Shown: positions 47,518 to 59,041, numbered from the stretch's first letter. The stretch is DNA of 64,000 bases from Desertimonas sp963732335 (GCA_963732335.1 CAVSZO010000037.1:1-64000), one strand, 5' to 3'. The notes: a model not told the origin generated them from the sequence alone. Program-made: numbers and translations.

Positions 47518-49343
47518 TCACAGTGTTGCGGCCGCCGCCGAGACCTGCGCTGCGAGGAGGTTCGCCAGCGCCAGCTTGCCGCGTCGGCGGTTCTGAGATG
47601 GATCCCGTCCGCCCAGAACCACTCGGGGTGGCCCGCCGAGATAGGCTGTCCCAGTCGACGAGCTGCATGGCTGGGTTGGCCGCAGCCTTCTGGCGCAGGA
47701 TCGTGTTCACCTGGGCGGGGTTCGATCCGGGCGGCCCGTGGTCAGCCAGATGACGCGCCGGAAGCCGAGCGCTCGGGCCTGCGCCATGACCTGATCGACC
47801 GCCGAGCCGAAAGCGGGGGGCCACTCGCTGTTCGTCACCCCAACGATCAGCACGTCGCCACGGATTGTTCCGCTCCTCAAGATGCTGAGCGCCGATGGAT
47901 CACCGCGGCCGTCACAAGTCAGGTCGATGAGACGCCTGCAGACGCGCGTGTTGGCGATCACGTCGTACTGCGCCGAGAGGTTGCCCCAGTTCGGGCCCAA
48001 GTCGTTGAGCGCGGCGAGAACCGAGTCGCCGATCAGGGCGACTGGCATCGCCTCGGGGTTGCGGGCCGGCACGGCATTGGGGTCCGTCGGCACGGGCGCA
48101 ACAACGAGCGTCGCGTTCATCGGCGACCAGCCCGCAGCGTTGCCGGCGAACACGCGGAAGTAGTACCGGGTTGCCGGTCTCACACCGCCGGCGGTGTACG
48201 ACGCACGAGGCCAAGTGTTCAACTTCGTGTACGGGCCGGCGGCCGACGTCGCCATGGAGATGACGTACGAGTTCGCGCCCGGGACGGCGTCCCATGCCAA
48301 CGAGATGTTGTCCGACCAGCGCCGGGCGCGCAGGTTGGCGGGCGCGGGGGATGGGCTGGCATGACGAGGGTGGTGCTCACCGGCGACCAGCCCGCGGCGT
48401 TGCTGGCGGAGATGCGGAAGTAGTAGCGGGGGTCGAGGTTCCTCGTGCCGGCAACGGTGAACGGACGGGCGCCTGACGATGCGACGTATACCTTGAACGT
48501 CTGTGCGCCGGGCACGGCGTCCCAGGCGAGCGCAACGATGTCGCCGGTCCGCCGGCCGCGGAGGTTGGGTGGCGCGGCAGGACGGACGACAGCCGGCATG
48601 ACAAGCGTGGCGCTCATCGGCGACCAGCCCCCGGCGTTGCTGGCGGAGATGCGGAAGTAGTAGCGGGTGTTGACGTCGAGGTTCCCGACGGTGAACGCGG
48701 GGGTCGACCTCGTGCCGGCAACGGTGAACGGACGGGCGCCTGACGATGCGACGTATACCTTGAACGTCTGTGCGCCGGGCACGGCATTCCAGGCGAGCGC
48801 AACTGCGTCGCCGGTCCGCCGGCCGCGGAGGTGGGTCGGCGCGGCTGGACGGGTCACGGGGGCGATGGTCGTCGCGAGGAGCGTCGTGGCGATGGGTGGC
48901 ACGACGAGCGTGGCGCTCACGGTGACCAGCCCGCGGCGTTGCCGGCGAAACACGGAAGTAGTAGCGGGTGTCGACGTCGAGGTTCCCGACGGTGAACGCG
49001 GGGGTCGACCTCGTGCCGGCGACGGTGAACGGACCGGCGCCTGACGATGCGACGTACACCTTGTACGTGTGAGCGCCGGGCACGGCATCTCAGGCAAGCG
49101 AAACGGTGTCGCCGGACCGGCGGGCGCGGAGGTTGGCCGGCGCGGCGGGACGGGTCACGGGGGCGACGGTCGTGGTGGTCGTCGGCTCGGTCGTGGTGGT
49201 CGTCGGCTCGGTCGTGGTGGTCGTCGGCTTGGTCGTGGTCGTCGTCGGCTCGGTCGTGGTGGTCGTCGGCTCGGTCGTGGTCGTGGTGTCGTCTGCGGCG
49301 GCCGAAAGCACCGGAATGGCTGCGAGCGGACGACGGCGATCAT
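47518..49343 (-). CDS. Secreted FN3-repeat protein with SGNH/GDSL hydrolase domain (frameshifted)
   Basis: In order: a probable signal peptide (MIAVVRSLAAIPVLSAAADD after a shift), six TTTTTEP-type linker repeats, four fibronectin III modules (LAWDAVPGAHTYKVYVASSG; TRYYFRI/VSASNAAGWSPMSAT) and an SGNH domain with GDS serine motif MPVALIGDSVLAALNDLGPN, IRGDVLIVGVTNSEW and the late Asp-His motif HPEWFWADGIHLR. At least six frame changes are needed; the tail LALANLLAAQVSAAAATL stops at 47518. It probably deacylates a surface glycan or lipid outside the cell, anchored through carbohydrate-binding FN3 modules. Confidence 0.82.
48360..49100. repeat. Near-identical tandem FN3-coding units
   Basis: A block beginning GCGGGGGTCGACCTCGTGCC and running to TGTGCGCCGGGCACGGC occurs three times, near 48440, 48695 and 49000, with very few differences. 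The unit near 48440 lacks about 30 bases (in frame) of the others. Recent amplification or gene conversion is implied. Confidence 0.8.
49168..49290. repeat. 21-bp tandem repeat coding the Thr/Pro linker
   Basis: About six copies of GTCGTGGTGGTCGTCGGCTCG in tandem encode TTTTTEP (once TTTTTKP) on the minus strand. It is a flexible, probably O-glycosylated stalk between the signal peptide and FN3 modules, prone to copy-number change. Confidence 0.88.
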
Positions 49344-49628
49344 CTTGGATGGACGTCGGTTCCCGTTCACGCTTGGAGTGCCGGCCGCGGATCTTTGTCG
49401 GGTGCTCTGGCCGGTGTAGCGATCATGCGTCCGTGCCCCAGGTGTCCCTTGGCGGAGGTCCGCGACAGGTTGGAACGTTCGTCGGACGGGTGGGCAGCAA
49501 CCGCAGCTTCGGCGTCCACAGCACGCCGACTTCGGCGCACCGTTTCGAAGGCTATCGAGTGAGGGTGGCGGCGCGCTTCCGCGATTCTGGCCGTCAACCC
49601 CGCCAGCTGCTTCCGGCCCGTCCGCCCG

Positions 49629-50449
49629 TCAGAACAACACGTTCAAGCCGCTCAGAACACGGGTTGCGAGGTCGTGGTCGCCGCTGACGGTGATGCGCTC
49701 GGCGAGTTCGGCGGGCGTCTGCCGGCCGGTGGCGAGCAGCACGTAGCACTCTGTGTCCATCGTGATGGTCGCCAGCGGTGGTTCCGCCGACGACTCGACG
49801 AACGCAGCGCGGCCGCCGGTGACCTCGCATGCGAACTCACGGGCAACGGGCCCGTGAGCTTGATTGCCACGGCGCCGCCTTCAGGGCACGCCCCGCTTGC
49901 CGACGACCATCGGGAGCGAGCGGGCGAGACGGTCAACGGTGTGCGCGCAGCGGCACATCGAACCTGCCTGGGAGATCGAGAGCCCGGCGAATGTCCTGTT
50001 CATGCACCCAGCAGTCGAGGATCCGGGCGGCGAGGAAGTCGGTCATTGTTCCCGGGCCGGTTGGCGTGTCCATCGGCTGTTGGAAGTACTCATCGCCGGC
50101 CGCAGCGAGCATGCGTTGGCGAACGGCGCGCAACTCATCCCACTCGGCGAGGACATCGGCGCCCGGGCGGGAGCGGCGGGCGGCGACCTCGCGTTCGTTG
50201 AACTCGCCGATCGGGTTGCGGACGTGCGGCGGCTGATCACCCGGCAGCGCCTGCGGGGCAGGGAGCCCTTCGAGCAGTCGTTCCGTGCCGATTACGTGGG
50301 ACAGCGTGTCCTGGACGCTCCAGCCTGGCAGGTCGGTTGGCGTCTTCCAGTCCTCCTCGGTGAGGCCGGTGCCGACGTCGGACAACGCCTGCCACGTTGC
50401 GAGCAATGTGTCGACGATCTGCCGCCGGGCTCCGTGCTGGCTCGGTCAT
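49629..50449 (-). CDS. Maleylpyruvate-isomerase-type mycothiol-dependent enzyme (frameshifted)
   Basis: DinB-like N-terminal metal fold: TDLPGWSVQDTLSHVIGTER and LAARILDCWVHEQDIRRALD, the signature of actinobacterial mycothiol-dependent proteins. The C-terminal SCP2-like domain (GGAVAIKLTGP to RITVSGDHDLATRVLSGLNV) is in other frames; breaks near 50425 and 49935. ATG 50449 starts MTEPARS. Family members use mycothiol as thiol cofactor; substrate unknown. It is not obviously part of the polymer operon. Confidence 0.8.
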
Positions 50450-50481
50450 CGAGCCGGGCCTTGCCTGCGTTGATGGGCGCC

Positions 50482-53007
50482 TCATCGAGAGAATCGACTC
50501 GAATACCCGCTCGCACGACCCGTCCATCGCGGTACGCAAACGCCTGCGCCATGCGTGAGGCATACGGCTCCAGGGGCGCCATCCCATGTCTGACGAGTTG
50601 CTCAAGCTCGTCGATCACCTCTGGGACGCTCCCGACGACCGGCCCGAATCCGTCTACGGTCGTAGCTCCACTCGCCTCGACGGTAGACGTGCTGGCCGGA
50701 GAAGAAGCGGTCGCGGTCGAACTGGAAGTAGATGACCGGCCGGTTCAGATAGGCGAGCTCGAAGGCGTTCGACGAGTAGTCGGTGACGATCACCGCACCA
50801 CGGGCGAAGAAGCTCCTGGATGTCGACGTCCTCGTAGCGGTAGACCTCGACGTGAGAGGGGAGCGACCTTGTCAGAAAGACCGACATGTTCGGATGCGGG
50901 ACGAACGCGACCCGCAGCCCGGCGCGCGCAGTGAGCGCTCGCAGGCGCTCCGATTCGAGGAGTTCGAGCCAGTTCGTCGCGTACGGAGACTCCCAGAAGC
51001 CGGGATGCGCCGGACGACAGTCCGCCCGGCTGGGTCGCGTCGCCGACGAGGTCGCGCCGCCATGTTGGCATGATCAGCAGGAGACGATCGGCAGCGAGCA
51101 GCTCGCGGGTTCCTCGGCGATTCGCAGCAACCGGTCGTGGCGCGGGAACCCGGTCAGGCGCACCTCCTTGTCGGTGAAGACATACGGCGTGCCGTCGCCG
51201 GCGATCGACTCGTACTCCGCCTCGGTGGCGGTGATGAAGCGGCTGATCGGCTTGCGGTTCAGCCGAACGGGACAGGTCGTCCCTCGTCACGCCGTGCTGG
51301 AGGAACGTGAACCGCCATCGTCCCGTCCCGAACGCGGAGTGTCGATCGGGTGGATGACGTAGTCGTCGATGTGCGACGAGATCAGCTCGACGCAGTTGAG
51401 CATCAGCAGGCGGTGCTCCGGCGTGCCGTACTCCACCAGCCGGAAGCCCTCCTGGTCGAGCCGCGGCCAGTCCTTCGTGTCGCGGTCGACGACGAACCAC
51501 GCGTTGATCTCCGGGTGGTTGTCCTTCACGTAGCGGTACAGGTGCTCGGCGTTGTCCTGGGCCAGGCGGTTGCGGTCGACGAACACCCACGCTTTCCGAT
51601 ACGGCCTTCCCCGGAAGCCGGCGGCTCGAAGCGGAACGCCGTAGGCCGCGGACTCTGGCTGCCTCGCGGACGGATTCGCGACGCACGAGCGCGGCGCGAC
51701 GCAGCGGAGGGCGCGATACCAATCCATGTCGGTCGGGCGCGCTCCGATCGCCGCCTCAGGCGCACGCGCCGGCCATCGATGGTGATCCTGCAACCTGTCC
51801 GCTCGTGGGTAGCCAGACGATTCGCTCGCTCGCAATCCGCTTGCCGACGAAGGTCAATGATCGACACTTCTCGATGGACGGGCCTCGTCGCCAGACCGCG
51901 TCGACGGAACTCCTCCCGTGGTAGCTCGCCCCCGTAGCAGTACCGAACCTCGGCGATGCGTTGGTCGGCATCGATGCGCTCGATGCGCAGCCGGTCAGGA
52001 CGTAGTCGTTCGCCCTTGGCGATGATGAGCGAGTTGCGGATCTCAGTCGACGCGGACGTGATCCGGTACTTCTTGATCGTCGCCGTGTCGATGTGGCGCA
52101 GGATCTGCGGGAGAACCTCGTGGAACTCTTCGGCCGCGTCGTCGTCGACGCTGCCCAGCGGGGAGTCGTCGCGCTCGTCGTACTTGAAGTACCAGAGCAG
52201 GTCGTACAACACGAGGTTCTGCAGCCAGACAGGCACTCGTCCACGCTTCGCGTCGACTTGCTCGAGGAGATCGAGGTAGCCGTATCGGGGGACCTCGGTG
52301 AACTTCGCCGGTCTGTTCCAGCTGTCCTGAACGAGCGAGCCCGCTCGACGCCGGTAGTGGTAGACAGGATCTCTCAGGAATGCCACGCGAGGTCGTTCGT
52401 GATCGGCGAGGTACAGGCCGGTGAAGTGCCCGTCCTCGAAGTTCGGTTGCACACGATGGTCGAATCGCAGTCGTCGCTGCTCGATCAGGTCGGTGCGATA
52501 GAACGCTGACGCCGCACTGAGGTGGATGTGTTGAGGGTGTCGCTCCAGATCGACGACGCGGTACTCCTTGGCGAAGCGGAATCGCAGGGGGTGCGTGTCG
52601 CTCAGCTTCTGCGCCCGATCGTCGAATCTCAGCAAGCGGCAGGCGACGAGGTGGATGTCCTCAGCGTCGTGCTTGGCGAGGAACCTCGCCACACCGGCGA
52701 AGTAGTTCGGCGACAGCTTGTCGTCGGGATCGCTGAACGTGACCCATCTGCTGCCCACCCTGTCGAGGCCGAAGTTGCGCGCCGAGGACAGTCCGCCGTT
52801 CTCCTTGTGAACAACCCTCGCCGTAGGTGCGACGGCGGCGATCCACTTCGTGATGATCTCGGCGGACGAGTCGGTCGAACCGTCGTCGACGAACACGATC
52901 TCGATGTCGTCGATCGGGTAGGTCTGTGCGGCCAGGGAGTCGAGGAAGTCGCCGAGGTAGCGCTCGACGTTGTACGTCGGTACGACAAGAGAGAACAGCC
53001 GCCTCAT
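50482..53007 (-). CDS. GT2 glycosyltransferase-CDP-glycerol glycerophosphotransferase (TagF-like), frameshifted
   Basis: Residues about 1-300 are a GT2 domain (FSLVVPTYNVERYLGDFLDS, VFVDDGSTDSSAEIITKWIA, SSARNFGLDRVGSRWVTFSD-PDD). The C-terminal half is TagF/glycerophosphotransferase-like: KAWVFVDRNRLAQDNAEHLY, RWRFTFLQHGVTRDDLSRSA, MIVTDYSSNAFELAYLNRPV-I and FQFDRDRFFSGQHVYRRGEW. Start ATG 53007. Breaks fall near 51900-51600, 51300, 50800 and 50610, and the exact stop is uncertain (near 50482). Such enzymes extend phosphodiester-linked wall teichoic-acid-like polymers at the membrane. Confidence 0.85.
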
Positions 53008-53117
53008 CGCCGGCTATGGCGTTCGATGGGAGCCGAGTACAGCGAACGAAGCGGGCGGACCATCTGGGGCAACGCTACCTGCTCGACGCCCCGTCGCCTG
53101 GGGCTACCCTGCCAGCC

Positions 53118-54809
53118 GTGGCGCCGCCTCTCCGCTTGCGGTCGCGGTCGGCGAGGATCCGCCGGCTGTGGGCCCGGTATTGCCGTGACGGTCGCCTTCC
53201 ACCGGTCGTGTCGGCGTTGCTGCGCGATGCTGCTGCGCTGCGGGCCCGCGACCGCATCGATCGATTGCTGGCGACGATCCGCCCAGTCCTCGCGGTTCGT
53301 GGCTCGACCGATCTCGTGACGCGCCGCGATGGCCGGCGGATAGCGGTCGCCGGCCCGGCGGCGATGTCCTCACAGGCGTTGACCCACGACATCGGCCAGC
53401 GGGTGACCGCGGCATTGACGACCGGTGGTGTCGACGTGTTCCTCGTCGATCGAGACGGCGAGCACCTTGTGTTCGGGATCCTCGACGAGTCTCGTCGCCG
53501 CGCCTGGGATGCACTGCAGGAACTCGCCGGGGAAACCGCCTGGTATGTCGGCTGGGTGCGCGGTGGCCGTCGGGGTACCGTCGCCGTCCGGCGCGGCTCA
53601 TTGCCTGGCCAACTGCTTCGCTCGACCAGGTGGTCGATCTACCGTGCCTGGGCGTCAGGCGATGTCGTCATCGGGCCCGAGCAGGCGACGCAGCTCACGT
53701 TCTGGGAGCTGGGGACCTCGGGAAAGCACGAGATGATCGGTGTGCGCGGGCAGGCCCGGTTCGACATCCGCAGCACACCGACCGTCGAGACGATCGATGG
53801 ACATGACTACACAGGGCGTAGCGCGTTCCCGGTCGGCAACGGCCTCGAGCGCTTCGTGGGTGACATCGATGTCGTGTACACGTGGGTGGACGGCTCGGAC
53901 GAGCAGTGGCGGGCAGCGTTCGATGACTGGTCAGCGCGAGAGGGTCGTGACCACCAGGTCGATCGCGATCTCGTTGCCGGCCGGTATCGCGACAACGACG
54001 AATTGCGCCACTCGCTGCGGTCGTTGTGGTTCGGCTGCGACTGGGTTCGCCGGATCTTCATCGTCACCGCCGACCAAGTCCCGGCATGGCTCGACACCGA
54101 CGACGAGCGAGTCGAGGTGGTGTCGCATCGCGACATCCTCCCTGAGACGTGCCTGCCGACGTTCAACTCGCACGCCATCGAGGCCGCGCTGCATCGCATC
54201 GAGGGCTTGGCCGAGCACTTCGTGTACTTCAACGACGACGTGTTCGTCGGGCGGCCATTGCGCCCCGACCACTTCTTCACGTCGAGCGGGCTGCCCAAGG
54301 TGTTCCCGAGCGATGCACGCGTGTCCGGCGTGGACGACGACCGCCAGCTCGCAGTCGACAACGCGGCGATGCGCGGCCGCCAGTTGTTGGCCCGGGACTT
54401 CGGCCGGGTCGCCGCGTTCAAACCGCATCACGCGCCGTTCGCCCTGCGTCGCACGCTGCTCGAAGAGATCACGAAGCGATACGCCGACGAGGTCGAGGCG
54501 ACGATGCATCGCCGCTTTCGGCATCCCGATGACCTCAGCATCGCCGCGTCGCTGGCCGGGAGCTACGGCATAGCCACCGGCCAGGCGGTGACAGGGTCGC
54601 TGTCGGTCGAGTACGTGCACCTCGAGTCAGCACGGCTTCGTTGGCATCTCGATCGTTTGCGGCTGGGACGCCGCTTCGACACGTTCTGCCTCAACGAGAC
54701 CGAGACACAGCCGACGGACCGCGACCGTGCGGCGACGTCGATCGCCGAGTTCCTCGCCGGATACTTCCCCGTGCCGGCGCCGTGGGAGCGCGACGAATCC
54801 AGCTCGTAG
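53118..54809 (+). CDS. Stealth-family capsule/wall polymer phosphotransferase
   Basis: 563 residues, intact. Stealth conserved regions are in order: CR1 GDIDVVYTWVDGSDEQW (about 248), CR2 DNDELRHSLRSLWFGCDWVR (about 293), CR3 HFVYFNDDVFVGRPLRPDHF (about 366) and CR4 RRFRHPDDLSIAASLAG (about 470). Stealth proteins transfer sugar-1-phosphates to make phosphodiester-linked capsules. The 240-residue N-terminal extension is not part of the core. GTG 53118 is the start. It is divergent from the GT2-TagF gene. Confidence 0.93.
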   Translation: MAPPLRLRSRSARIRRLWARYCRDGRLPPVVSALLRDAAALRARDRIDRLLATIRPVLAVRGSTDLVTRRDGRRIAVAGPAAMSSQALTHDIGQRVTAALTTGGVDVFLVDRDGEHLVFGILDESRRRAWDALQELAGETAWYVGWVRGGRRGTVAVRRGSLPGQLLRSTRWSIYRAWASGDVVIGPEQATQLTFWELGTSGKHEMIGVRGQARFDIRSTPTVETIDGHDYTGRSAFPVGNGLERFVGDIDVVYTWVDGSDEQWRAAFDDWSAREGRDHQVDRDLVAGRYRDNDELRHSLRSLWFGCDWVRRIFIVTADQVPAWLDTDDERVEVVSHRDILPETCLPTFNSHAIEAALHRIEGLAEHFVYFNDDVFVGRPLRPDHFFTSSGLPKVFPSDARVSGVDDDRQLAVDNAAMRGRQLLARDFGRVAAFKPHHAPFALRRTLLEEITKRYADEVEATMHRRFRHPDDLSIAASLAGSYGIATGQAVTGSLSVEYVHLESARLRWHLDRLRLGRRFDTFCLNETETQPTDRDRAATSIAEFLAGYFPVPAPWERDESSS

Positions 54810-54866
54810 CCTGCTCAGATCCACTACCGCCTGCCCCTCCCGACCGACCACGCCGGCACGGAGCGG

Positions 54867-55655
54867 ATGCTCGACATCGTGGATCCGGTGTCGACGGCTG
54901 TGCAGCGCTTGCTGCGGCGAACCGGGCTGGCCGGCTACGAGCCGGCGACGATGGCCACCCTGCTCGCCGCCTTCCAGCGTCAGCGGCCCGGCTTCCACTT
55001 CGTCGACGTCGGCGCCAACATGGGCCTGTACTCGGCGATCTGTGCGGTGATGTTCGAACCTGGTCGCGTCGTCGCCTTCGAGCCGACTCCGGACGTGGCC
55101 GAGGTGGCCCGGCGGGTGCTCGCCGCCAACGGGATCAGCGTCGAACGTCGGACGAGTCGAGCAGTGCGCCCTCGGCGAACGTCCGGCACCGTGCCGCTGT
55201 ACCTGTCGGCGGTCTCGGACTCGTCGAACTCGCTGGTCGCGGGGTTCAAGCAGAGCGTCGGGTCGATCGACGTCGCCGTCACGACGCTCGACGACTACGT
55301 CGCCGCGACCGGAACAACCCCGGACATCGTCAAGATCGACACCGAGACGTTCGAGCCGGCGGTGATCAGGGCGCTCGGGCGACTTTGCAACGGTTCCGCC
55401 CATGGCTCGTCGTCGAGGTGCTGCACCGCCGCGGGCATGACCATGGCGTCGAGGTGTCGGCGGCGATGGACGGGCTCGGCTATTCGTACTACCGGCTGTC
55501 GCAGATCCACCGATTGGACGTCCGAGTACCAGCGATCGCAGGCGAGCCGGGTAGCAAGGAGACTGACTGGCTGCTCGCTCCACAGCCGATCGACAGCGCC
55601 TTTTGGCGACGACGTGCGGCGGTGGCATCGAGCGGTTGGCCGTCTGCACGGCTGA
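54867..55655 (+). CDS. FkbM-family methyltransferase (frameshifted)
   Basis: SAM-binding core FHFVDVGANMGLYSAICAVM and GRVVAFEPTPDVAEVARRVL, followed by TVPLYLSAVSDSSNSLVAGF, TTLDDYVAATGTTPDIVKID and TETFEPAVIRALG, then RFRPWLVVEVLHRRGHDHGV in another frame. Breaks near 55150, 55385 and 55610. FkbM enzymes O-methylate sugars or other hydroxyls; here probably glycan decoration. It starts 57 bases after the Stealth stop. Confidence 0.88.
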   Translation: MLDIVDPVSTAVQRLLRRTGLAGYEPATMATLLAAFQRQRPGFHFVDVGANMGLYSAICAVMFEPGRVVAFEPTPDVAEVARRVLAANGISVERRTSRAVRPRRTSGTVPLYLSAVSDSSNSLVAGFKQSVGSIDVAVTTLDDYVAATGTTPDIVKIDTETFEPAVIRALGRLCNGSAHGSSSRCCTAAGMTMASRCRRRWTGSAIRTTGCRRSTDWTSEYQRSQASRVARRLTGCSLHSRSTAPFGDDVRRWHRAVGRLHG

Positions 55656-55784
55656 CCGGAACCCCCGGCTCCCGCTCGTGACCGTCACCCGCCACGTCCT
55701 ACGACACCACGGCATCGCCGGGCTCGGCCGGCGAAGCGTGTCGTATCTGCGTGACCCGATGGGCGGGTCATCGCCAGCTGACGC

Positions 55785-56060
55785 CCCCTCTACGTGGAGA
55801 GACGGATGCTCGCCCCGGTCCATGACGATCGTTTGGCCCGTCGTGTACGGCGAGCGGTCACGATCGACAAGGTGGACGATTGTCGGTGCGACCGCCTCCG
55901 GCCGGGCAACGAAACCGAGCGGCGTAGCGCGTCTGAGTTCTTCGAGGTTGCCGTGCGGTCCGAGCTCGTGGGGTCGACGGCTGAGCCCGTCGAACAGCGT
56001 CGGAGTCTGCACGGCACCGGGCAGGGCCGCGTTGCACCGCACCCCAAGCGGAATGACTGG
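55785..56060 (-). pseudogene. C-terminal fragment of a short-chain dehydrogenase
   Basis: The minus strand reads VRCNAALPGAVQTPTLFDGL, ATPLGFVARPEAVAPTIVHL and SPYTTGQTIVMDRGE, the last 90 residues of a classical SDR. No Rossmann N-terminus or YxxxK catalytic part precedes it on the minus strand. It is antiparallel to all its neighbours and looks like a remnant left by rearrangement. Confidence 0.6.
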
Positions 56061-56252
56061 CACAGAGATGGACAGACCTGCCCCTCGAGCTCGGGGCGGT
56101 GCTGCTCACCGTCGCGGATCAACTGGATGCAGGTGATGGCGATGTTCATCGGTGGGTGGCAAGGTGACGGTCGAGCGCTTCGGCGCCTGGAACGAAACCC
56201 GTACACTCGGAACGATGCCGGCGACCTCGCTGGGCCCTCGCCGCCTGCCACC

Positions 56253-58110
56253 GTGACCGCACCCCGCTATCGCGCGCTGATCCGACGGTCAGCCAGAATG
56301 GTGCACGACCAGGGGCCGGTTGCTCTCGCTCGGATGATGCGGCATGGTCTGGGCTGGCGGTATGAACGCCTGCTGACGGGGTTCGCGGGCTGCTGGCGGC
56401 CGACATGCACGTGTCGTCGACCGTTGGCGAGGGTCCGCGGTCTCACGGGCGATCGCCAGAACCACATTCGCCACGAACTCGATCACAGCTGCCGAGGCCA
56501 CGCTGCGAGAACTCCGAGTTCCGACGTCGTCGGTCGCGCCGTGGTCGATGGCTCCGACGGTCGGCGTCGTGATTCCCGCGTACCGCGATGCACGCTTCCT
56601 CGCCGCCGCGCTGCGAGAGCGTGTGCGAGCAGACCTACCGAGACTGGCGTTGCGTCGTCGTCGACGACGCCTCGCCCGAGGACATCGGATCGATGGTCGA
56701 GCCGTTCCGTGTCGCCGAGCCTCGGCATCGAGTTGCTCCGCCACGCTGCCAACGGCGGGCTCTCGGCGGCGCGGAACACCGGCCTGCGGCACCTCGACAC
56801 CGACCTGGTGATGTTCCTCGACGCCGACGACCTGCTCGTCCGCACGGCGCTGCGAGGACGCCGTCGCGAGCTTCGAGCCGTGTGGCACGACGCGCGGTCG
56901 CCGGCGTGCACGGCCAGGTGATCCAGGTCCCGGAGGAGGCCAGGCTGGCGGATCTTCGGAGACTGGAGGCGCGAACGGTCGAACGCGACGGTGTCGACTG
57001 GATCGGCTACACGCGGCGAGTGCCCGTTCAACGTCCACGCCGTCGTGCTGCGCCGGGCGCTCGTCGATCGCGGCGGCGGCTTCGACGAGTCGCTGCGCAA
57101 CGGTGCCGAGGACTGGGACCTGTGGTTCCGCTTGCTCCGCCACGGCTACCGGTTCGAACCGAACGAGCACCTCGTCGGCGCCTACCGGCAGCATCGAGCG
57201 AGCATGATCCGCGGCGACCAGCAGCGACGCACCTCGCCGACGGCCGCCAACCTGTTCGACGCCGCCGAGCAGTGGGCCGAGCTCGACCCTGCGCTCGTCG
57301 TCGGGCGAGGTGCGGCCGCGCCGCTGTCGCGGGCGCGGTCGGCGCACGAGCGGGCGAAGCGTGCCGCTGCGGTGATCGGCATGCAGATCGCCGCCACGGG
57401 TTCGCTCGACCCGCTCACCGACGACGGCGGCCTTCGAGCTGCTCGACCTCGCCGCGCTGCCCGAGGGACGCGTGCGGACGAGATCGTCGAGGCGGCGATC
57501 AACGGGCGCCTGCCGCGGCCTCGGCATCTCGCGCCGATCGCGCTGGACAGCTCGTCCGCGGTCGCGCGGGACAAGCTCGCAGCGGATCGGCCGGGCCGTC
57601 GCCGAGGAGATCCTCGACCGCCCGTTCGAACCAGCCAGACGAACCGGCCGACTACGACGCGACGTCACGGCGTCGACAGCGGTCGACGTCCTCTTCGCCG
57701 CCGAGATCGCGTCGCCGACGTCGCACGCGCTGCGCCCGATCGCGTCCGCAGGCGACCAGAGCGGCGTCGCGTCGCCGCGGTCGACCTCGAGCTGATCGCC
57801 GGGTGCAGCGGCGCCAACGAAGCGTGGCGTGAGCCGGCGTCGACGTCGTGCCGTATCACCAGGTCGTCGCTCGGCATCGGCGGGCTCGCCGAGCTGGTCG
57901 TGTGCGCGCCGGCCGGCCCGGTGATCGCGGATCTGCTCGCCGCAGCCCGACGGGCCGGCGTCCGATGCCACGTCGTCGCGTGCCCGGTCGCCCGGACGCC
58001 TTGCCGTGCAGCGCCGCGGCGTCGGTCGACGCTCGGCGATCGCGCGCGAGTCGACGACGAGCACGCCGCTCGCCGTCGCGACATCGCGGCGCGCGAGCGG
58101 CAGCCGCCGG
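56253..58110 (+). CDS. GT2 glycosyltransferase with C-terminal extension (frameshifted)
   Basis: GTG 56253 starts VTAPRYRALIRRSARMVHDQ. GT2 motifs: PTVGVVIPAYRDARFLAAAL, DWRCVVVDDASPEDIGSMVE, NGGLSAARNTGLRHLDTDLV-MFLDADD and GAEDWDLWFRLLRHGYRFEP. After about residue 350 a helical stretch leads to a GT-B-like segment (LIAGCSGANEAW, VLGIGGLAELVVCAPAGPVI) that is inside the 1.18-kb duplication. At least six frame changes make its end, and the border with the next gene, uncertain. Confidence 0.75.
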
Positions 58111-58916
58111 GTGCTCGCGCGGCTGGCGCGGATCGGACTTTCCGTTGCTGCTGCCGCTCGAGGACGGCCCGCTCGACGCCGCGTCGGTCGAGCGGCTCGC
58201 CGCGCTGCGCGATCGGCACCACGGCGAGACGGCGGTGATCATCGGCAACGGCCCGTCGCTCAACGAGACCGAGGTCGAGATGCTCACCGACGTGCCGACG
58301 TTCGGTGTCAACGCCATCTTCCTCGCCGCCGACCGGTTCCCAAGCCGATCACCTACTACGTCGTCGAGGACACGTCGGTGTTCAGTGAGAACCTCGCGGC
58401 GATCAAGGCGTTCGACGCGGAGTGGAAGCTGTTCCCGGCGATGTACCGGCCGTCGTTCGACGACTCCGAGATCGACGATCGGACGATCTTCTTCCGCATG
58501 AACGCCGGCTTCTACGGCCGCAAGACCGGCACGGTGTGCCATCCTCGCTTCTCGTTCGACCCGACGCAGCGCCTGTACTGCGGCCAGAGCGTGACGATCA
58601 TCAACCTGCAGCTCGCCCACTGGATGGGCTTCCGAGCGCGTGGTGCTGATCGGCATGGACTTCTCCTACCGGATTCCCGACGACGCCGAACGCGACGGCG
58701 GGCTGATCATCTCGCGAAGCGACGACCCGAACCACTTCCACCCCGACTACTTCGGCGCCGGCAAGTCGTGGAAGGACCCGCAGCTCGACCGTGTGCTCGT
58801 CAACTACCACCTCGCCGACGAGATCTACCGGGCGACTGGCCGTGAGATCGTCAACGCCACCGAGGGCGGCAAGCTCGACCTGTTCCCGCGCATGCCGCTG
58901 CGCGAGGCGATCGGCG
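57730..58916 (+). repeat. 1.18-kb direct repeat, copy 1
   Basis: This segment matches 62132-63313 along its whole length, roughly nine bases in ten identical by eye, rising near the 3' end. It carries the 3' end of a transferase gene plus a whole DUF115 gene. The offset between copies is about 4.4 kb and both are in the same orientation. Confidence 0.88.
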
Positions 58917-58930
58917 TCGATCGTTGGTGA
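58111..58930 (+). CDS. DUF115 (Maf/MptE-like) glycan-transferase-type protein, copy 1
   Basis: GETAVIIGNGPSLNETEVEM is the DUF115 signature, followed by FGVNAIFLAADRF, PITYYVVEDTSVF, KLFPAMYRPSFDD, RLYCGQSVTIINLQLAHWMG and VLIGMDFSYRIPDDAERDGG. About 273 residues. One break near 58340 and one near 58632. DUF115 is found in Maf flagellin nonulosonate transferases and in surface glycan loci. GTG 58111 is a likely start but an upstream start is possible. Confidence 0.83.
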
Positions 58931-59041
58931 ACGGCGTCGGGCCGCGGGGCGGTCATGCTGGGCGCGCAGCCGCCGTCGGCTCAGCCGAGCGGGCCGACCG
59001 CCACCGTCCCGTCACATCCACTGCTACCGTCGCGTCACGTC

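Noticed and set aside
49168..49290. CRISPR-like array
   Set aside because: The 21-bp units are contiguous without spacers and encode a Thr/Pro linker.
54627..56063. A 478-codon minus-strand gene
   Set aside because: Only its first part (about 55785-56060) resembles anything (an SDR tail); the rest is antisense to the FkbM gene.
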